A DNA stretch of 64,000 nucleotides, taken from contig OZ253942.1 in NCBI GenBank assembly GCA_965267195.1, positions 3,596,001-3,660,000 of the forward strand. Direction: 5' to 3'. The stretch is from UBA9659 sp965267195. GTDB lineage: Bacteria > Pseudomonadota > Gammaproteobacteria > Pseudomonadales > Azotimanducaceae. A program made the translations under genes and the position numbers. Positions 37,027 through 46,459 of the stretch are shown here, in pieces; the first letter of the stretch is position 1, and each line of letters starts with the position of its first letter. Below the pieces are notes generated by a model. It saw only the letters and a program-made list of their open reading frames with translations. It was not told the origin of the DNA and made no database searches.

Positions 37027-37365
37027 ATGCCGCAGCTTATTTTCCTTCCCCATGAAGAACGCTGTCCGGAAGGGGCGGTGATCGAGGCAGAAACCGGGGA
37101 CAATCTTATCGAAGTGGCCTTGGACAATGGCATCGATATCGAGCATGCCTGTGAAAGAGCCTGCGCCTGTACGACTTGTCACGTCATCATTCGAGAGGGT
37201 TTTGATTCCCTGGAAGAGTCCGAAGAACTAGAGGATGATCTTCTTGATAAGGCCTGGGGACTGGAGCCGGATTCAAGACTGTCGTGCCAGGTTATCGTCG
37301 GTGAAGAGGATCTGGTCGTCGAGATTCCAAAATATACGATTAACCAGGTATCAGAGAATCACTAA
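37027..37365 (+). CDS. fdx: ISC-type [2Fe-2S] ferredoxin
   Basis: A 112-residue adrenodoxin-type ferredoxin that supplies electrons to cluster assembly. Ligands Cys42, Cys48, Cys51 and Cys87 and the free Cys46 are conserved with E. coli Fdx, as is the C-terminal VVEIPKYTINQ. It lies 9 bp after hscA. Confidence 0.97.
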   Translation: MPQLIFLPHEERCPEGAVIEAETGDNLIEVALDNGIDIEHACERACACTTCHVIIREGFDSLEESEELEDDLLDKAWGLEPDSRLSCQVIVGEEDLVVEIPKYTINQVSENH

Positions 37366-37386
37366 ACCACAGGTGAGGACGCGAGC

Positions 37387-37581
37387 ATGAAATGGACTGA
37401 CGTTAACGATATTGCGATCGAACTGGTGGATGCCCACCCTGATGTCGATCCGTTGAGTGTGCGCTTTACGGATCTACGCGATTGGGTCATGGCTTTACCG
37501 GAATTTGACGATGATCCTGAACACTGCGGGGAGAAAATCCTCGAAGCCATCCAGATGGCATGGCTGGACGAATGCGACTAG
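37387..37581 (+). CDS. iscX: IscX (frataxin-like iron-binding regulator)
   Basis: A 64-residue acidic protein with the IscX pattern W-x-D-V-x-D-I-A near the N terminus and PEFDDDPEHCGEKILEAIQMAW later. It binds IscS and iron and tunes the rate of cluster assembly. Last gene of the isc operon. Confidence 0.95.
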   Translation: MKWTDVNDIAIELVDAHPDVDPLSVRFTDLRDWVMALPEFDDDPEHCGEKILEAIQMAWLDECD

Positions 37582-37596
37582 CCAGACAGGTCCAGC

Positions 37597-37606
37597 TGCG
37601 TATAAT
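37597..37606 (+). promoter_or_regulatory. Possible ndk promoter (-10 TATAAT)
   Basis: A perfect TATAAT at 37601-37606 is preceded by TGCG (one base off an extended -10) in the 70-bp gap between iscX and ndk. No good -35 is seen 17 bp upstream. It could let ndk-rlmN be expressed apart from the isc operon. Confidence 0.4.
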
Positions 37607-37651
37607 GCGCGCAATTTTTAACGACCACATTCAGTAAACGGAGTAGTCCTC

Positions 37652-38077
37652 ATGGGCATGGAAAGAACTTTCTCAATCATCAAGCCAGACGCGGTAGCCA
37701 AGAATGTTATCGGCGAAATTGTCTCTCGCTTTGAAAAAGCGGGTCTTCGCGTTGTTGCGTCTCGCATGGAACACCTCACTGTGGATAAAGCCAAAGGCTT
37801 TTATGCGGAACACGACGGCAAACCGTTTTTCGAAGATCTCGTAAACTACATGAGCTCTGGTCCGGTTATCGTACAGGTCCTTGAAGGCGAAAATGCTATC
37901 GCTCAGAATCGTGAGCTGATGGGTGCAACTAACCCTCAAGAAGCTGCTGCGGGTACAATTCGAGCTGACTTCGCGGAATCCATCGATGCGAACGCGGTAC
38001 ACGGCTCCGACTCTCCAGAGTCTGCTGCACGCGAAATCGATTACTTTTTCTCAGCAGACCAGGTCTGCGATCGATAG
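37652..38077 (+). CDS. ndk: Nucleoside diphosphate kinase
   Basis: A 141-residue enzyme balancing nucleoside triphosphate pools. The phosphohistidine is His117 in NAVHGSDS; the start ERTFSIIKPDAV and NPQEAAAGTIRADF are typical. It may begin at Met3. It sits between the isc operon and rlmN, as in Pseudomonas. Confidence 0.97.
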   Translation: MGMERTFSIIKPDAVAKNVIGEIVSRFEKAGLRVVASRMEHLTVDKAKGFYAEHDGKPFFEDLVNYMSSGPVIVQVLEGENAIAQNRELMGATNPQEAAAGTIRADFAESIDANAVHGSDSPESAAREIDYFFSADQVCDR

Positions 38078-38084
38078 GTCAACT

Positions 38085-39203
38085 ATGACTGAAGAGGCAC
38101 GCCAGAAGGTTAACTACCTGGGATACACCCAGGCCGACTGGCGGGCCCTCCTCGAAGGGCTCGGCGAGAAGCCCTTTCATGCCAACCAGATTATGAAGTG
38201 GATCCACCACCGATTCGTTGGCGATTTCTCAGAAATGACGGACATCAGCAAGGGGCTTCGCGAGCACCTTGATAATACTGGTGAGCTTAATGAGCCCGAA
38301 GTGTTCAAAGAGCTGGTATCGACAGACGGCACGCGCAAGTGGTTGATCAAGTCTGCCTCCGGAAGCCTGGTCGAGACGGTCTTTATCCCTGAAGACTCTC
38401 GCGGAACCCTGTGTGTCTCATCGCAGGTGGGTTGTGCCCTTGACTGCAGTTTCTGCTCAACAGGAAAGCAGGGCTTCAACAGTAACCTCAATACTTCAGA
38501 GATCATTGGGCAACTGAGAATTGCCATGAGAAGGCTTGCTGAGGTTTATCCGGATCGAAACAGGACAGTGACCAACGTCGTTATGATGGGTATGGGCGAA
38601 CCGCTCCTAAATATCGACAATGTGTTGCCAGCCGTCGAACTGATGATGGACGACCTGGGTTATGGCATCTCAAAACGTAAGGTCACTGTGTCTACGGCTG
38701 GTGTAGTGCCTGGCATTGAAAAGCTCATCGATACCACCGATGTGTCGCTGGCCATTTCCCTGCATGCGCCGAATGATGAGCTGCGCAATGAGCTCGTTCC
38801 GATTAACAAGAAGTACCCCATCGCTCGTTTACTGGATGTCTGTGCAACCTATGCCAGGAACCTGGGGGAAAAAAGAACCATCACCGTTGAATACACAGTG
38901 ATCGACGGTGTGAACGATGCGCCTGAACATGCGCAACAACTGTCTCGCTTGCTACAAGGCTTTCCGTGTAAGATTAATTTGATTCCATTTAATCCATTTC
39001 CGGGTACCAGCTACAAGAGACCTTCCATGACTGCAGTCAGAGCATTTCAGGACAGACTCGTAAGAGATGGTTACTCCGTTACCGTTCGCACGACTCGTGG
39101 TGATGATATCAACGCCGCCTGTGGCCAGTTGGTTGGCCAGGTTGCAGACAAGACGCGTCGTCAGGAGAAATACCGGAAGATTCAGGTAGAACAGGCTGTA
39201 TGA
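38085..39203 (+). CDS. rlmN: Dual-specificity rRNA/tRNA adenine-C2 methyltransferase RlmN
   Basis: A 372-residue radical SAM enzyme that makes 2-methyladenosine in 23S rRNA (A2503) and some tRNAs. The cluster motif C-x3-C-x2-C is Cys117, Cys121, Cys124, and the methyl-carrying cysteine is Cys346 in NAACGQL. ATG at 38085 is chosen because it follows the ndk stop and gives the family N terminus; a longer frame would overlap ndk. It overlaps pilW by 4 bp (ATGA). Confidence 0.97.
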   Translation: MTEEARQKVNYLGYTQADWRALLEGLGEKPFHANQIMKWIHHRFVGDFSEMTDISKGLREHLDNTGELNEPEVFKELVSTDGTRKWLIKSASGSLVETVFIPEDSRGTLCVSSQVGCALDCSFCSTGKQGFNSNLNTSEIIGQLRIAMRRLAEVYPDRNRTVTNVVMMGMGEPLLNIDNVLPAVELMMDDLGYGISKRKVTVSTAGVVPGIEKLIDTTDVSLAISLHAPNDELRNELVPINKKYPIARLLDVCATYARNLGEKRTITVEYTVIDGVNDAPEHAQQLSRLLQGFPCKINLIPFNPFPGTSYKRPSMTAVRAFQDRLVRDGYSVTVRTTRGDDINAACGQLVGQVADKTRRQEKYRKIQVEQAV

Positions 39204-39958
39204 GCAGATTTCTCGTAGTACTCGCCACTGCAATCTTTCTTATTGGGTGTAGCACTACACCAACTACCCCGGAGCCGGATAGAAATAGCGCTGAGGTGAA
39301 CGAGCTTCTCCAGAGGCAAATGGATCTGGCAGTTGGCTATCTCAGGAACCGCGATTACGCCCGCGCCAAGGAAAAGTTGAATCGCGCGCTGGAAATAGAT
39401 GACAAATACTCTCCAGCCCATGCGACCTACGGTTTACTGTTTCAGGCAGAAGGTGAAATAGAACTCGCGGAAAAGTATTTCAAGAACGCGATCCGTTTCA
39501 GTCCGGAGGACTCCCAGGCAAGGAATATGTACGGCGCCTTTTTGTTCTCCGAGAAGCGATTCCATGAAGCGGTGAAGCAGCTCGAGGTTGCCAGTGAAAA
39601 TCGCTTTTATACCAATCGGCCAGTTGTGTTTGAAAACCTGGGCAGATCCTATCGAAGGATTGGTGATCTGGAAGGTGCTGAATATGCGTTTACTCGCGCG
39701 ATTCAGCTAAACCCGGAGCAGGCCGGTGCCACCATGGAACTGGCAGACATCAAGTTTGAACAACAAAACTATGTGGAAGCCAGAAATCTGTATCGTCGAT
39801 ACAGTCAATTGGCGCCCTCAACAGCCAGATCCCTTTGGCTGTGCGTTCGGCTCTCCCGAATCTTCAAGAACTATAATGAAGAAGCGAGCTGCGGCGAGGC
39901 GCTCGAAGGTATATTCCCGAATACAGACGAGTATCGCTTCTATAAAGAGTCCAGCTGA
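39200..39958 (+). CDS. pilW: Type IV pilus biogenesis/stability lipoprotein PilW (PilF)
   Basis: A 252-residue outer-membrane lipoprotein (lipobox LIGC, Cys17) made of about six TPR repeats, for example YARAKEKLNRALEIDDKYSPAHATYG. The family guides assembly of the PilQ secretin. The overlap with rlmN (ATGA) and with rodZ (TGATG) shows tight coupling in a long operon. Confidence 0.92.
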   Translation: MSRFLVVLATAIFLIGCSTTPTTPEPDRNSAEVNELLQRQMDLAVGYLRNRDYARAKEKLNRALEIDDKYSPAHATYGLLFQAEGEIELAEKYFKNAIRFSPEDSQARNMYGAFLFSEKRFHEAVKQLEVASENRFYTNRPVVFENLGRSYRRIGDLEGAEYAFTRAIQLNPEQAGATMELADIKFEQQNYVEARNLYRRYSQLAPSTARSLWLCVRLSRIFKNYNEEASCGEALEGIFPNTDEYRFYKESS

Positions 39959-41022
39959 TGTCGGAGCAGGAAGAACAAACACCACCTAGCGCTTCGGCGT
40001 TGCTGGTGACTGCCCGGGAGAGCCTTGGATTCTCCCAAAAAGAGGTGGCAGACAAGCTCTATCTCACCACCACGTTTATTCGATACATCGATGCCGGTGA
40101 ATTCGAAAAGATTCCAAAACAGGCCTTTGTAAAAGGCTACCTCCGATCATACGCTCGAACGGTCAATCTCTCTGGTGACGAAATCGTCAGTTTGTATGAA
40201 GCGGAATTACAGGCTCATGCACCTGAACCAGAAATCAAAGGCGTTACAGAAGAGAATGTGACTTCCTCAGCGATCACCGGCCCTGTTTTTCAAACCGGCA
40301 TGATTGGTCTCGGCGGTCTGGTTCTTGTGGTTGCGCTCGTCTGGTGGCTGGTTTCTGAGCCTGACGCACCTCCACCTAAAGTCACACAACCGACGGTGCA
40401 GGCACCTGAGCGACCTGAACCCGCTCAGCAGGATTTCGATTTCGTCATCCCTGACTCTGAAGAAGCAGCACCTACAAATGAAGCCCGTCTGGAGGAAACT
40501 CTGCAGGAGTCGCTTGAACTGGCGGCTGCGGAATCAGCTGCTGAATCGCTGCAAAGTCTTGATGGCACTGATGATGAGGCTGAGACATCCGAGCCCGCTG
40601 ACAGTGAGCCGGAGATCGAGCCTGAAGCTGAGAACGAGGTCGAGCAAACGAATAGGTTGGAGCCTGCAGCAGAACCAGAGGTGCAGGACTTGGTGGACGA
40701 GGCTGAAGATCTCGATGACATTCGCTTCGAGAGAACCAGTGATGGTGAACGAAGCTTTATTACCGTGGATGCGGGAGGCTTCGATCAGGTTGAGCTGTCC
40801 TTCACCGACGAATGCTGGGTAGAAGTAGAAGACAGTGCTCGAGGCCTGATTTACAACGATCTGAACCGGCAGGGGGATGTATTGACCCTCTATGGCACCG
40901 CACCTTTTGAAATACTGTTGGGTAAGGCAACTGGCGTCGAGATGATTTACAATGGCCGGCCATTCGACGTGGACCCCTACATTAGCCAGGATAGAACCGC
41001 GAAACTCACCGTTTCCGAGTAA
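39958..41022 (+). CDS. rodZ: Cytoskeletal/cell-shape protein RodZ
   Basis: A 354-residue protein with an N-terminal Cro-like helix-turn-helix (about 17-80, with LYLTTTFIRYIDAGEFEKIPKQAFVKGYLRSYA), one membrane helix (about 112-131), a long acidic Glu/Pro linker (about 137-255) and a C-terminal DUF4115 beta domain (ECWVEVEDSARGLIYNDL). It links MreB to the membrane. In related genomes ispG follows; here hisS follows directly. Confidence 0.93.
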   Translation: MSEQEEQTPPSASALLVTARESLGFSQKEVADKLYLTTTFIRYIDAGEFEKIPKQAFVKGYLRSYARTVNLSGDEIVSLYEAELQAHAPEPEIKGVTEENVTSSAITGPVFQTGMIGLGGLVLVVALVWWLVSEPDAPPPKVTQPTVQAPERPEPAQQDFDFVIPDSEEAAPTNEARLEETLQESLELAAAESAAESLQSLDGTDDEAETSEPADSEPEIEPEAENEVEQTNRLEPAAEPEVQDLVDEAEDLDDIRFERTSDGERSFITVDAGGFDQVELSFTDECWVEVEDSARGLIYNDLNRQGDVLTLYGTAPFEILLGKATGVEMIYNGRPFDVDPYISQDRTAKLTVSE

Positions 41023-41068
41023 CCTGCCGTACAGTCCCCGGCGGTTAACAAACAGCACCAGACCAATC

Positions 41069-42340
41069 ATGAAGATTCAAGCAGTACGAGGCATGCAGGA
41101 CATTCTGCCTGCACAGAAAGCGATTCATCGGCATATCGAGGATGTCGCACGCTCGGTATTGGCTGGCTATGGCTACCAGGAAATCGGTCTACCGGTGCTG
41201 GAACAGACCAACCTGTTTAAACGGCTGGTTGGAGAGAATACAGACATCGTCGAAAAGGAAATGTACACCTTCGACGACAGAAATGGCGACAGTCTCACGA
41301 TGCGTCCAGAAGGCACCGCAGGATGTGCGCGTTTTGGTGAAGAGAATGGCCTGCTGTTTAACCAGGTACAAAGGCTTTGGTACATCGGTCCCATGTTTCG
41401 CTATGAGCGCCCGCAAAAAGGCCGGTATCGTCAGTTTGACCAGATTGGTGCTGAATGTTTTGGCATGGCGGGTCCGGACATTGATGCCGAGTTGCTGCTG
41501 ATGAATGCTCGACTCTGGCGTGACCTGGGTCTTATCGAAGACGTCAGGTTGGAGCTTAATTCTATTGGTACGCCAGAGAGTCGTGGTGCTTATCGAGAGA
41601 AGTTGGTCAGTTACCTTGAAAAGTATCGTGATGATCTCGACGAGGACAGCCAGCGACGGCTTTCCACCAACCCGATGCGTATTCTCGACAGCAAGTCCGA
41701 AAAGACTCAGGCGATTCTCGTCGATGCGCCATCGATTGCGGATTCTCTTGATAACGAATCCAAACAACATTTCGAAGACCTATGCCAGATGTTGGATGAC
41801 AATGGACTTGCCTACGAGGTAAACACCAACATCGTCAGGGGATTGGATTACTACAATCGAACCGTGTTCGAGTGGATAACCGACACGTTAGGCGCACAGG
41901 GTACGGTCTGCGGTGGTGGTCGCTACGATGGTTTGGTGGAACAGATGGGTGGCCGAGGCTCCCCGGGCGTTGGTTTTGCCATGGGTCTGGACCGTCTGGC
42001 GCTCATGCTCGCAGAAAAAATGGAATCATCGGGCGTAGCTGATGTCTATGTAGTTTCTCAGGGTGCTGAAGCGCGGCGCGTTGCTATGCAGGTTGCCGAG
42101 GAAGTTCGGGACGGTGTCAGAGGATTACGCGTCCAGATGCACTGCGGTGACGGTAAGTTCAAAGCTCAGCTAAAGAAAGCTGATGCGTCTGGCGCTCGAT
42201 TGGCGTTGGTGCTGGGAGAAGAAGAGGTCGCAAACGGCTCGGTAAGTGTCAAAATGTTGAGGGAAAGTGGTGATCAGATAAGCTGCTCCCGGGATAAACT
42301 TGTGTCCTATTGTCGGGACTATTTTCATGAAGGAGACTGA
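41069..42340 (+). CDS. hisS: Histidyl-tRNA synthetase
   Basis: A 423-residue class II synthetase with the expected AVRGMQDILP start, motif 2 around MFRYERPQKGRYRQFDQIGAE, and the histidine-A loop LVRGLDYYNRTVFEW-like segment (read here as IVRGLDYYNRT). The C-terminal anticodon domain follows from about 330. ATG at 41069 gives the usual family N terminus; upstream frame overlaps rodZ. Confidence 0.97.
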   Translation: MKIQAVRGMQDILPAQKAIHRHIEDVARSVLAGYGYQEIGLPVLEQTNLFKRLVGENTDIVEKEMYTFDDRNGDSLTMRPEGTAGCARFGEENGLLFNQVQRLWYIGPMFRYERPQKGRYRQFDQIGAECFGMAGPDIDAELLLMNARLWRDLGLIEDVRLELNSIGTPESRGAYREKLVSYLEKYRDDLDEDSQRRLSTNPMRILDSKSEKTQAILVDAPSIADSLDNESKQHFEDLCQMLDDNGLAYEVNTNIVRGLDYYNRTVFEWITDTLGAQGTVCGGGRYDGLVEQMGGRGSPGVGFAMGLDRLALMLAEKMESSGVADVYVVSQGAEARRVAMQVAEEVRDGVRGLRVQMHCGDGKFKAQLKKADASGARLALVLGEEEVANGSVSVKMLRESGDQISCSRDKLVSYCRDYFHEGD

Positions 42341-42342
42341 AG

Positions 42343-43008
42343 TTGGTTGAGTCCGACGAAGAACAATTAGAACAACTTAAGAACTGGTGGGACGAAAACG
42401 GTACCTCACTGGTCCTGACTGTCGTGATCGCACTGGGTGGGGTTTTTGGATTCCGTGCCTGGGAAGCCAATGTCCAACAAACTGGCGAGGCTGCATCCGC
42501 TGTCTATGAAGACCTGGTGGCAGCTGCTGAGAACCTGGAAGCTGATGAAGAAGCCATGAGGGCAACGGCGCAGAATCTTTCGGAAACGTTACGAACCGAC
42601 TACGACAGCAGCACCTATGCTGTTTTTGGCGCGCTTCATATGGCACGACTCGCTGTGGATGCTGGTGACCTGGCAGCCGCTCAGTCCGAGCTTGAGTGGG
42701 CACTGGATAATGTCAGTGAACCGCGGCTCGAAACGATAATTCGCATTCGTCTGGCACGTGTACTGAACGCCGGTGGCGATGCGACTGCTGCTTTGGCACT
42801 ACTCATTAATCATCAGCCGCCGGAAGGCCAGCATGTGTCATTTGAAGAGGCGCGAGGTGATATCTATCACGCCCTCGGTGACATGAGCAGTGCACGGGAT
42901 GCTTATCAGAAAGCCATCGACGCACTAGCGGAAGGTGAAACAAGACCGGTGCTCGAGCTTAAGCTTGCTGATATTCCGGTATCTACAAGCGCGGACGAGG
43001 GTGCATGA
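42343..43008 (+). CDS. yfgM: YfgM family tetratricopeptide membrane protein
   Basis: A 221-residue protein with a short cytoplasmic start, one helix (about 22-40, SLVLTVVIALGGVFGFRAW) and a periplasmic TPR-like domain. The family assists periplasmic chaperones and SecYEG-dependent export. It starts with TTG at 42343, supported by AAGGAG seven bases before. Its stop overlaps bamB (ATGATGA). Confidence 0.92.
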   Translation: MVESDEEQLEQLKNWWDENGTSLVLTVVIALGGVFGFRAWEANVQQTGEAASAVYEDLVAAAENLEADEEAMRATAQNLSETLRTDYDSSTYAVFGALHMARLAVDAGDLAAAQSELEWALDNVSEPRLETIIRIRLARVLNAGGDATAALALLINHQPPEGQHVSFEEARGDIYHALGDMSSARDAYQKAIDALAEGETRPVLELKLADIPVSTSADEGA

Positions 43009-44219
43009 TGAACCGCCTGCTGTACCGGTTTACCTATGTGTTGATCATTCTGGGAATGCTTAGCGGCTGTGGCTGGTTTGGCGGTGATGATAATGCGCCG
43101 GAAGAAATTGAACCCAATCCATTGCCCAATATCTCCCAGGAAGTTGATATTGACGTGATCTGGAATCGCAAGATCGGTGACGGTGCGGGTGACCGTGCTG
43201 TTCGAATTTCACCTGCGGTTGTTGGTGGGCGTGTTTTCTCTGCCTCTGCCAACGGGCATATCAAGGCAATGACCACGGATACCGGACGTGAGATCTGGGC
43301 CGTTGAGGTTAAAGACTTTTATACAGAAGAAGAAATGGCTAATGGCTTCTCGAAGAAGCTCGATGTCATTACCGGCGGCGTTGGTGCAGGCGGTGACCTG
43401 ATCGCAGTCGGAACAGGAAGTGGTGACCTGCTTGCGTTGAACCAGAGTGACGGCAGTTTTGCGTGGAAAGTGCCGGCCAGCAGTGAAATTCTTTCCCCTC
43501 CCCAGATTGATAACAACATCGTTGTGGTGCAAACCATCGATGGCAAAGTGGCTGCGTACGACCCAGATGACGGGGCGCGTCGCTGGATCTACACAAGCAA
43601 CATTCCTTCTCTGACACTCAGAGGGACTGCAACGCCAATTATTTTCGGCGAAATCGTGATTGCTGCATTTTCAAATGGCCGCGTTTCGATGTTGTCGAAA
43701 GACCAGGGTCTCGCGGGATACGATCAAAGAGTAGGCATATCTCAGGGTGCGTCAGATCTGGAACGTTTGGTAGACATTGATGGCGCGATTGCGCTTGATG
43801 GCAGCCGTTTGTATGTCGCCAGTTTCCAGGGTCGCCTTGTCGGGATAGACCTGAACAGCGGCAGGATGCTTTGGGCGGAAGAAGCGTCAAGTATCGCTGG
43901 CGTAGGCGCGGGTTTCGGTAATGTGTATCTTGCCACCGCGGACAGCCAGGTCGTTGCATTTAATGCGACCGATGGTCGTGAGGTCTGGCGTGAAGATGCC
44001 TTGCTGTACCGCGATATCAATTCTCCGGTCACCATCGGAAGCTACCTTGCCTTTACCGACTTTGAAGGCTACCTGCATTTGCTTGCTCAATCTGACGGAA
44101 GATTTGTAGGTCGTCGTCGACTAGACAGCGGCGGAGTTCGAGCCCCGCTGATATCCGAAGGCGGTCGTCTTTTTGCTATGGGCAATGGCGGCAGTTTGTC
44201 CGCCATGGAAATACGCTAG
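43005..44219 (+). CDS. bamB: Outer membrane assembly lipoprotein BamB
   Basis: A 404-residue lipoprotein (lipobox LSGC, Cys22) that forms an eight-bladed PQQ-type propeller, with repeats such as GDLLALNQSDGSFAWK and GRLVGIDLNSGRMLWAEE. It is part of the BAM complex that folds beta-barrel proteins. Located between yfgM and der as usual. Confidence 0.96.
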   Translation: MMNRLLYRFTYVLIILGMLSGCGWFGGDDNAPEEIEPNPLPNISQEVDIDVIWNRKIGDGAGDRAVRISPAVVGGRVFSASANGHIKAMTTDTGREIWAVEVKDFYTEEEMANGFSKKLDVITGGVGAGGDLIAVGTGSGDLLALNQSDGSFAWKVPASSEILSPPQIDNNIVVVQTIDGKVAAYDPDDGARRWIYTSNIPSLTLRGTATPIIFGEIVIAAFSNGRVSMLSKDQGLAGYDQRVGISQGASDLERLVDIDGAIALDGSRLYVASFQGRLVGIDLNSGRMLWAEEASSIAGVGAGFGNVYLATADSQVVAFNATDGREVWREDALLYRDINSPVTIGSYLAFTDFEGYLHLLAQSDGRFVGRRRLDSGGVRAPLISEGGRLFAMGNGGSLSAMEIR

Positions 44220-44228
44220 GACCTCATC

Positions 44229-45665
44229 ATGTTGCCTGTTATCGCGTTGGTTGGTCGACCTAATGTCGGCAAATCTACGCTGTTCAATCGACTCACCCGA
44301 ACCCGTGATGCGCTGGTAGCCAGCTTTCCGGGTCTCACTCGTGACCGTCAGTACGGCAAAGGCGCCATTGGTGACTTTGACTACCTGGTGGTGGACACCG
44401 GTGGACTATCCGGAGATGAAGAGGGTATCGATGGGCCGATGGCGGATCAGGCGAGGCAGGCTATCGGTGAGGCCGATATCGTCCTCTTTATGGTGGACAG
44501 CAAAGATGGCCGAACTGCTGGTGATGAGAACATCGCAAGTTTCCTGCGAGAGCGAGATATTCCCTGTTTGCTGGTGGCAAACAAAATTGACGGACAGAAT
44601 CCGGACTTTGTTGCCGGTGAGTTCTTTGCACTTGGCATGGGTGCGCCCCTGTTTGTCTCCGCCAGTAACGGAACTGGTGTCCGTCAGCTGATTGATGATG
44701 AGGTTGAGCCTATGCTCAACCTGCCTGATGAATCAGATGAAGAAGCTGAAGAGGAAGACACTGGCATCAAAATCGCCGTCGTTGGTCGACCTAACGTTGG
44801 CAAGTCCACGCTGGTTAACCGGCTCCTTGGCGAGGATCGAGTCGTTGTTTTTGATCAGGCAGGAACCACTCGTGACAGCATCTACATTCCTTATGAGCGA
44901 GACGAAAATCGCTATACGCTGATTGATACAGCAGGGGTTCGCAGGCGCGGTAAAGTCACAGAGAAGATCGAGAAGTTCTCGATTATCAAAACCCTTGAAG
45001 CCGTATCCGATGCAAACGTTGTCATTCTTATGATTGATGCCCGAGAGGGAATCGTTGATCAGGACCTCCACCTTCTGAGTCATGTGCTCGATGCGGGCAG
45101 GGCATTGGTTATTGCCGTGAACAAGTGGGACGGTACTGATCAGGAACACAAGGTGAAAATTCGTGAAGAGCTTGAGCGCCGGCTGACATTTATCGACTTC
45201 GCCAGAATCCATTACATCTCAGCGCTTCATGGCAGTGGTGTGGGTAACCTCTACGAGTCAGTTCATCAGGCTTACAATTCGGCAACACTAAAGATTCCAA
45301 CCGCTCGGCTGAATGCGATTCTTGAACGCGCGTTATTCGAGCATCAGCCTCCCCTGGTCAAAGGCCGTCGCATTAAGCTGCGTTACGCGCATTTGGGTGG
45401 TAGTAATCCTCCTGTGATCGTTATTCACGGAAATCAGACCGAGCAGGTACCGGATCCGTATAAGCGATATCTAGCTAACAAATTCATTGAGGCGCTTGAT
45501 CTGAAAGGAACACCGCTCCGCCTGGAATTCAAAACGACAGACAATCCCTACAAAGGTCGGAAGAATAAGCTTACCCAGAGGCAGACGGGTCGCAGGAAAC
45601 GAATGATGGAGCATGTTCGAAAGAACAAGCGCCGTCAGAAGAAAAAGCAGAAACCTCGAACTTAA
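44229..45665 (+). CDS. der: Ribosome biogenesis GTPase Der
   Basis: A 478-residue double GTPase required for 50S assembly. The two G1 motifs GRPNVGKSTL are at about 8-17 and 186-195, with DTGG/DTAG G3 motifs and NKID/NKWD G4 motifs. A KH-like domain and a strongly basic tail (RKNKRRQKKKQK) complete it. It overlaps the convergent M23 gene by 4 bp. Confidence 0.97.
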   Translation: MLPVIALVGRPNVGKSTLFNRLTRTRDALVASFPGLTRDRQYGKGAIGDFDYLVVDTGGLSGDEEGIDGPMADQARQAIGEADIVLFMVDSKDGRTAGDENIASFLRERDIPCLLVANKIDGQNPDFVAGEFFALGMGAPLFVSASNGTGVRQLIDDEVEPMLNLPDESDEEAEEEDTGIKIAVVGRPNVGKSTLVNRLLGEDRVVVFDQAGTTRDSIYIPYERDENRYTLIDTAGVRRRGKVTEKIEKFSIIKTLEAVSDANVVILMIDAREGIVDQDLHLLSHVLDAGRALVIAVNKWDGTDQEHKVKIREELERRLTFIDFARIHYISALHGSGVGNLYESVHQAYNSATLKIPTARLNAILERALFEHQPPLVKGRRIKLRYAHLGGSNPPVIVIHGNQTEQVPDPYKRYLANKFIEALDLKGTPLRLEFKTTDNPYKGRKNKLTQRQTGRRKRMMEHVRKNKRRQKKKQKPRT

Positions 45666-46459
45666 CGCGACTCTGTCGTCAGGAACAATGCAGGATCAAC
45701 TCTTGCATCGTTCAGGCTAACTCCCCAGTGAAGATGTGCCCCGGTGACCCGACCGGTTTTTCCAACTTTGCCCAGAAGATCGCCGGTTTTAACTTTTTGC
45801 CCTACCTCAACGTCGATGCTGCTGAGGTGACAGTACATAGTGATGAGTCCCTGTCCGTGATCTACCATCACTGTGTTTCCGTTGAAGAAGTAATCACCGG
45901 TCGCCGCGACGATGCCTGCCGCCGGTGCGATGATTCTTGTGCCCTCCGGCGCAGCGATGTCCATACCGCTATGTGGACTTCTGGGCTGATCGTTCAGAAT
46001 TCGCCTGAGGCCGAATGAGCTGGACATGATGCCCTCAGTGGGGACGTCAAAGGTGAGATCAATATCGTTAACATCGGTGTAAGAGTCGAACACGGTGTCC
46101 ATTTCCTTGCGCTCTCTAACAATACGATCCATATCCTGAGCGTAAGGATTTACCTTGCGTTTGTTCGCGATGGTCAATCTCTGGACCTCGTACTCCTTAC
46201 CCTTTACCTCAAAAGAGATCGCACCGGTCTCAAGCTCCAACCTGTGTTGTCCTGATGCTGCGGATAGAGGGATGCCGACGACCGCGACATTGCCTGTTGC
46301 GTGCTTTGCGATCATGACGGGTCGTTCATTATAGGTCGCGGACCCGGCTTCCCCGATGTCGAGGACGGCAACACCGCCGGGCACAGGATTGTGGACCGGA
46401 AGTGCCAGAGCGAGAGGTGCCCAGCACAGTGTTAGGAAAATAGTAAGTTTCAGTTTCAT
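45662..46459 (-). CDS. Exported M23/LytM family peptidase
   Basis: A 265-residue protein with a signal peptide (to about residue 20), an N-terminal beta domain and a LytM domain with all zinc and catalytic residues: His163-x3-Asp167 (HSGMD), His211 (YCHLS) and His242/His244 (AHLHWG). It is predicted to cut peptidoglycan peptides in the periplasm. Its start overlaps the xseA stop (ATGA), so it is translated together with xseA. Confidence 0.88.
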   Translation of the reverse strand: MKLKLTIFLTLCWAPLALALPVHNPVPGGVAVLDIGEAGSATYNERPVMIAKHATGNVAVVGIPLSAASGQHRLELETGAISFEVKGKEYEVQRLTIANKRKVNPYAQDMDRIVRERKEMDTVFDSYTDVNDIDLTFDVPTEGIMSSSFGLRRILNDQPRSPHSGMDIAAPEGTRIIAPAAGIVAATGDYFFNGNTVMVDHGQGLITMYCHLSSIDVEVGQKVKTGDLLGKVGKTGRVTGAHLHWGVSLNDARVDPALFLTTESR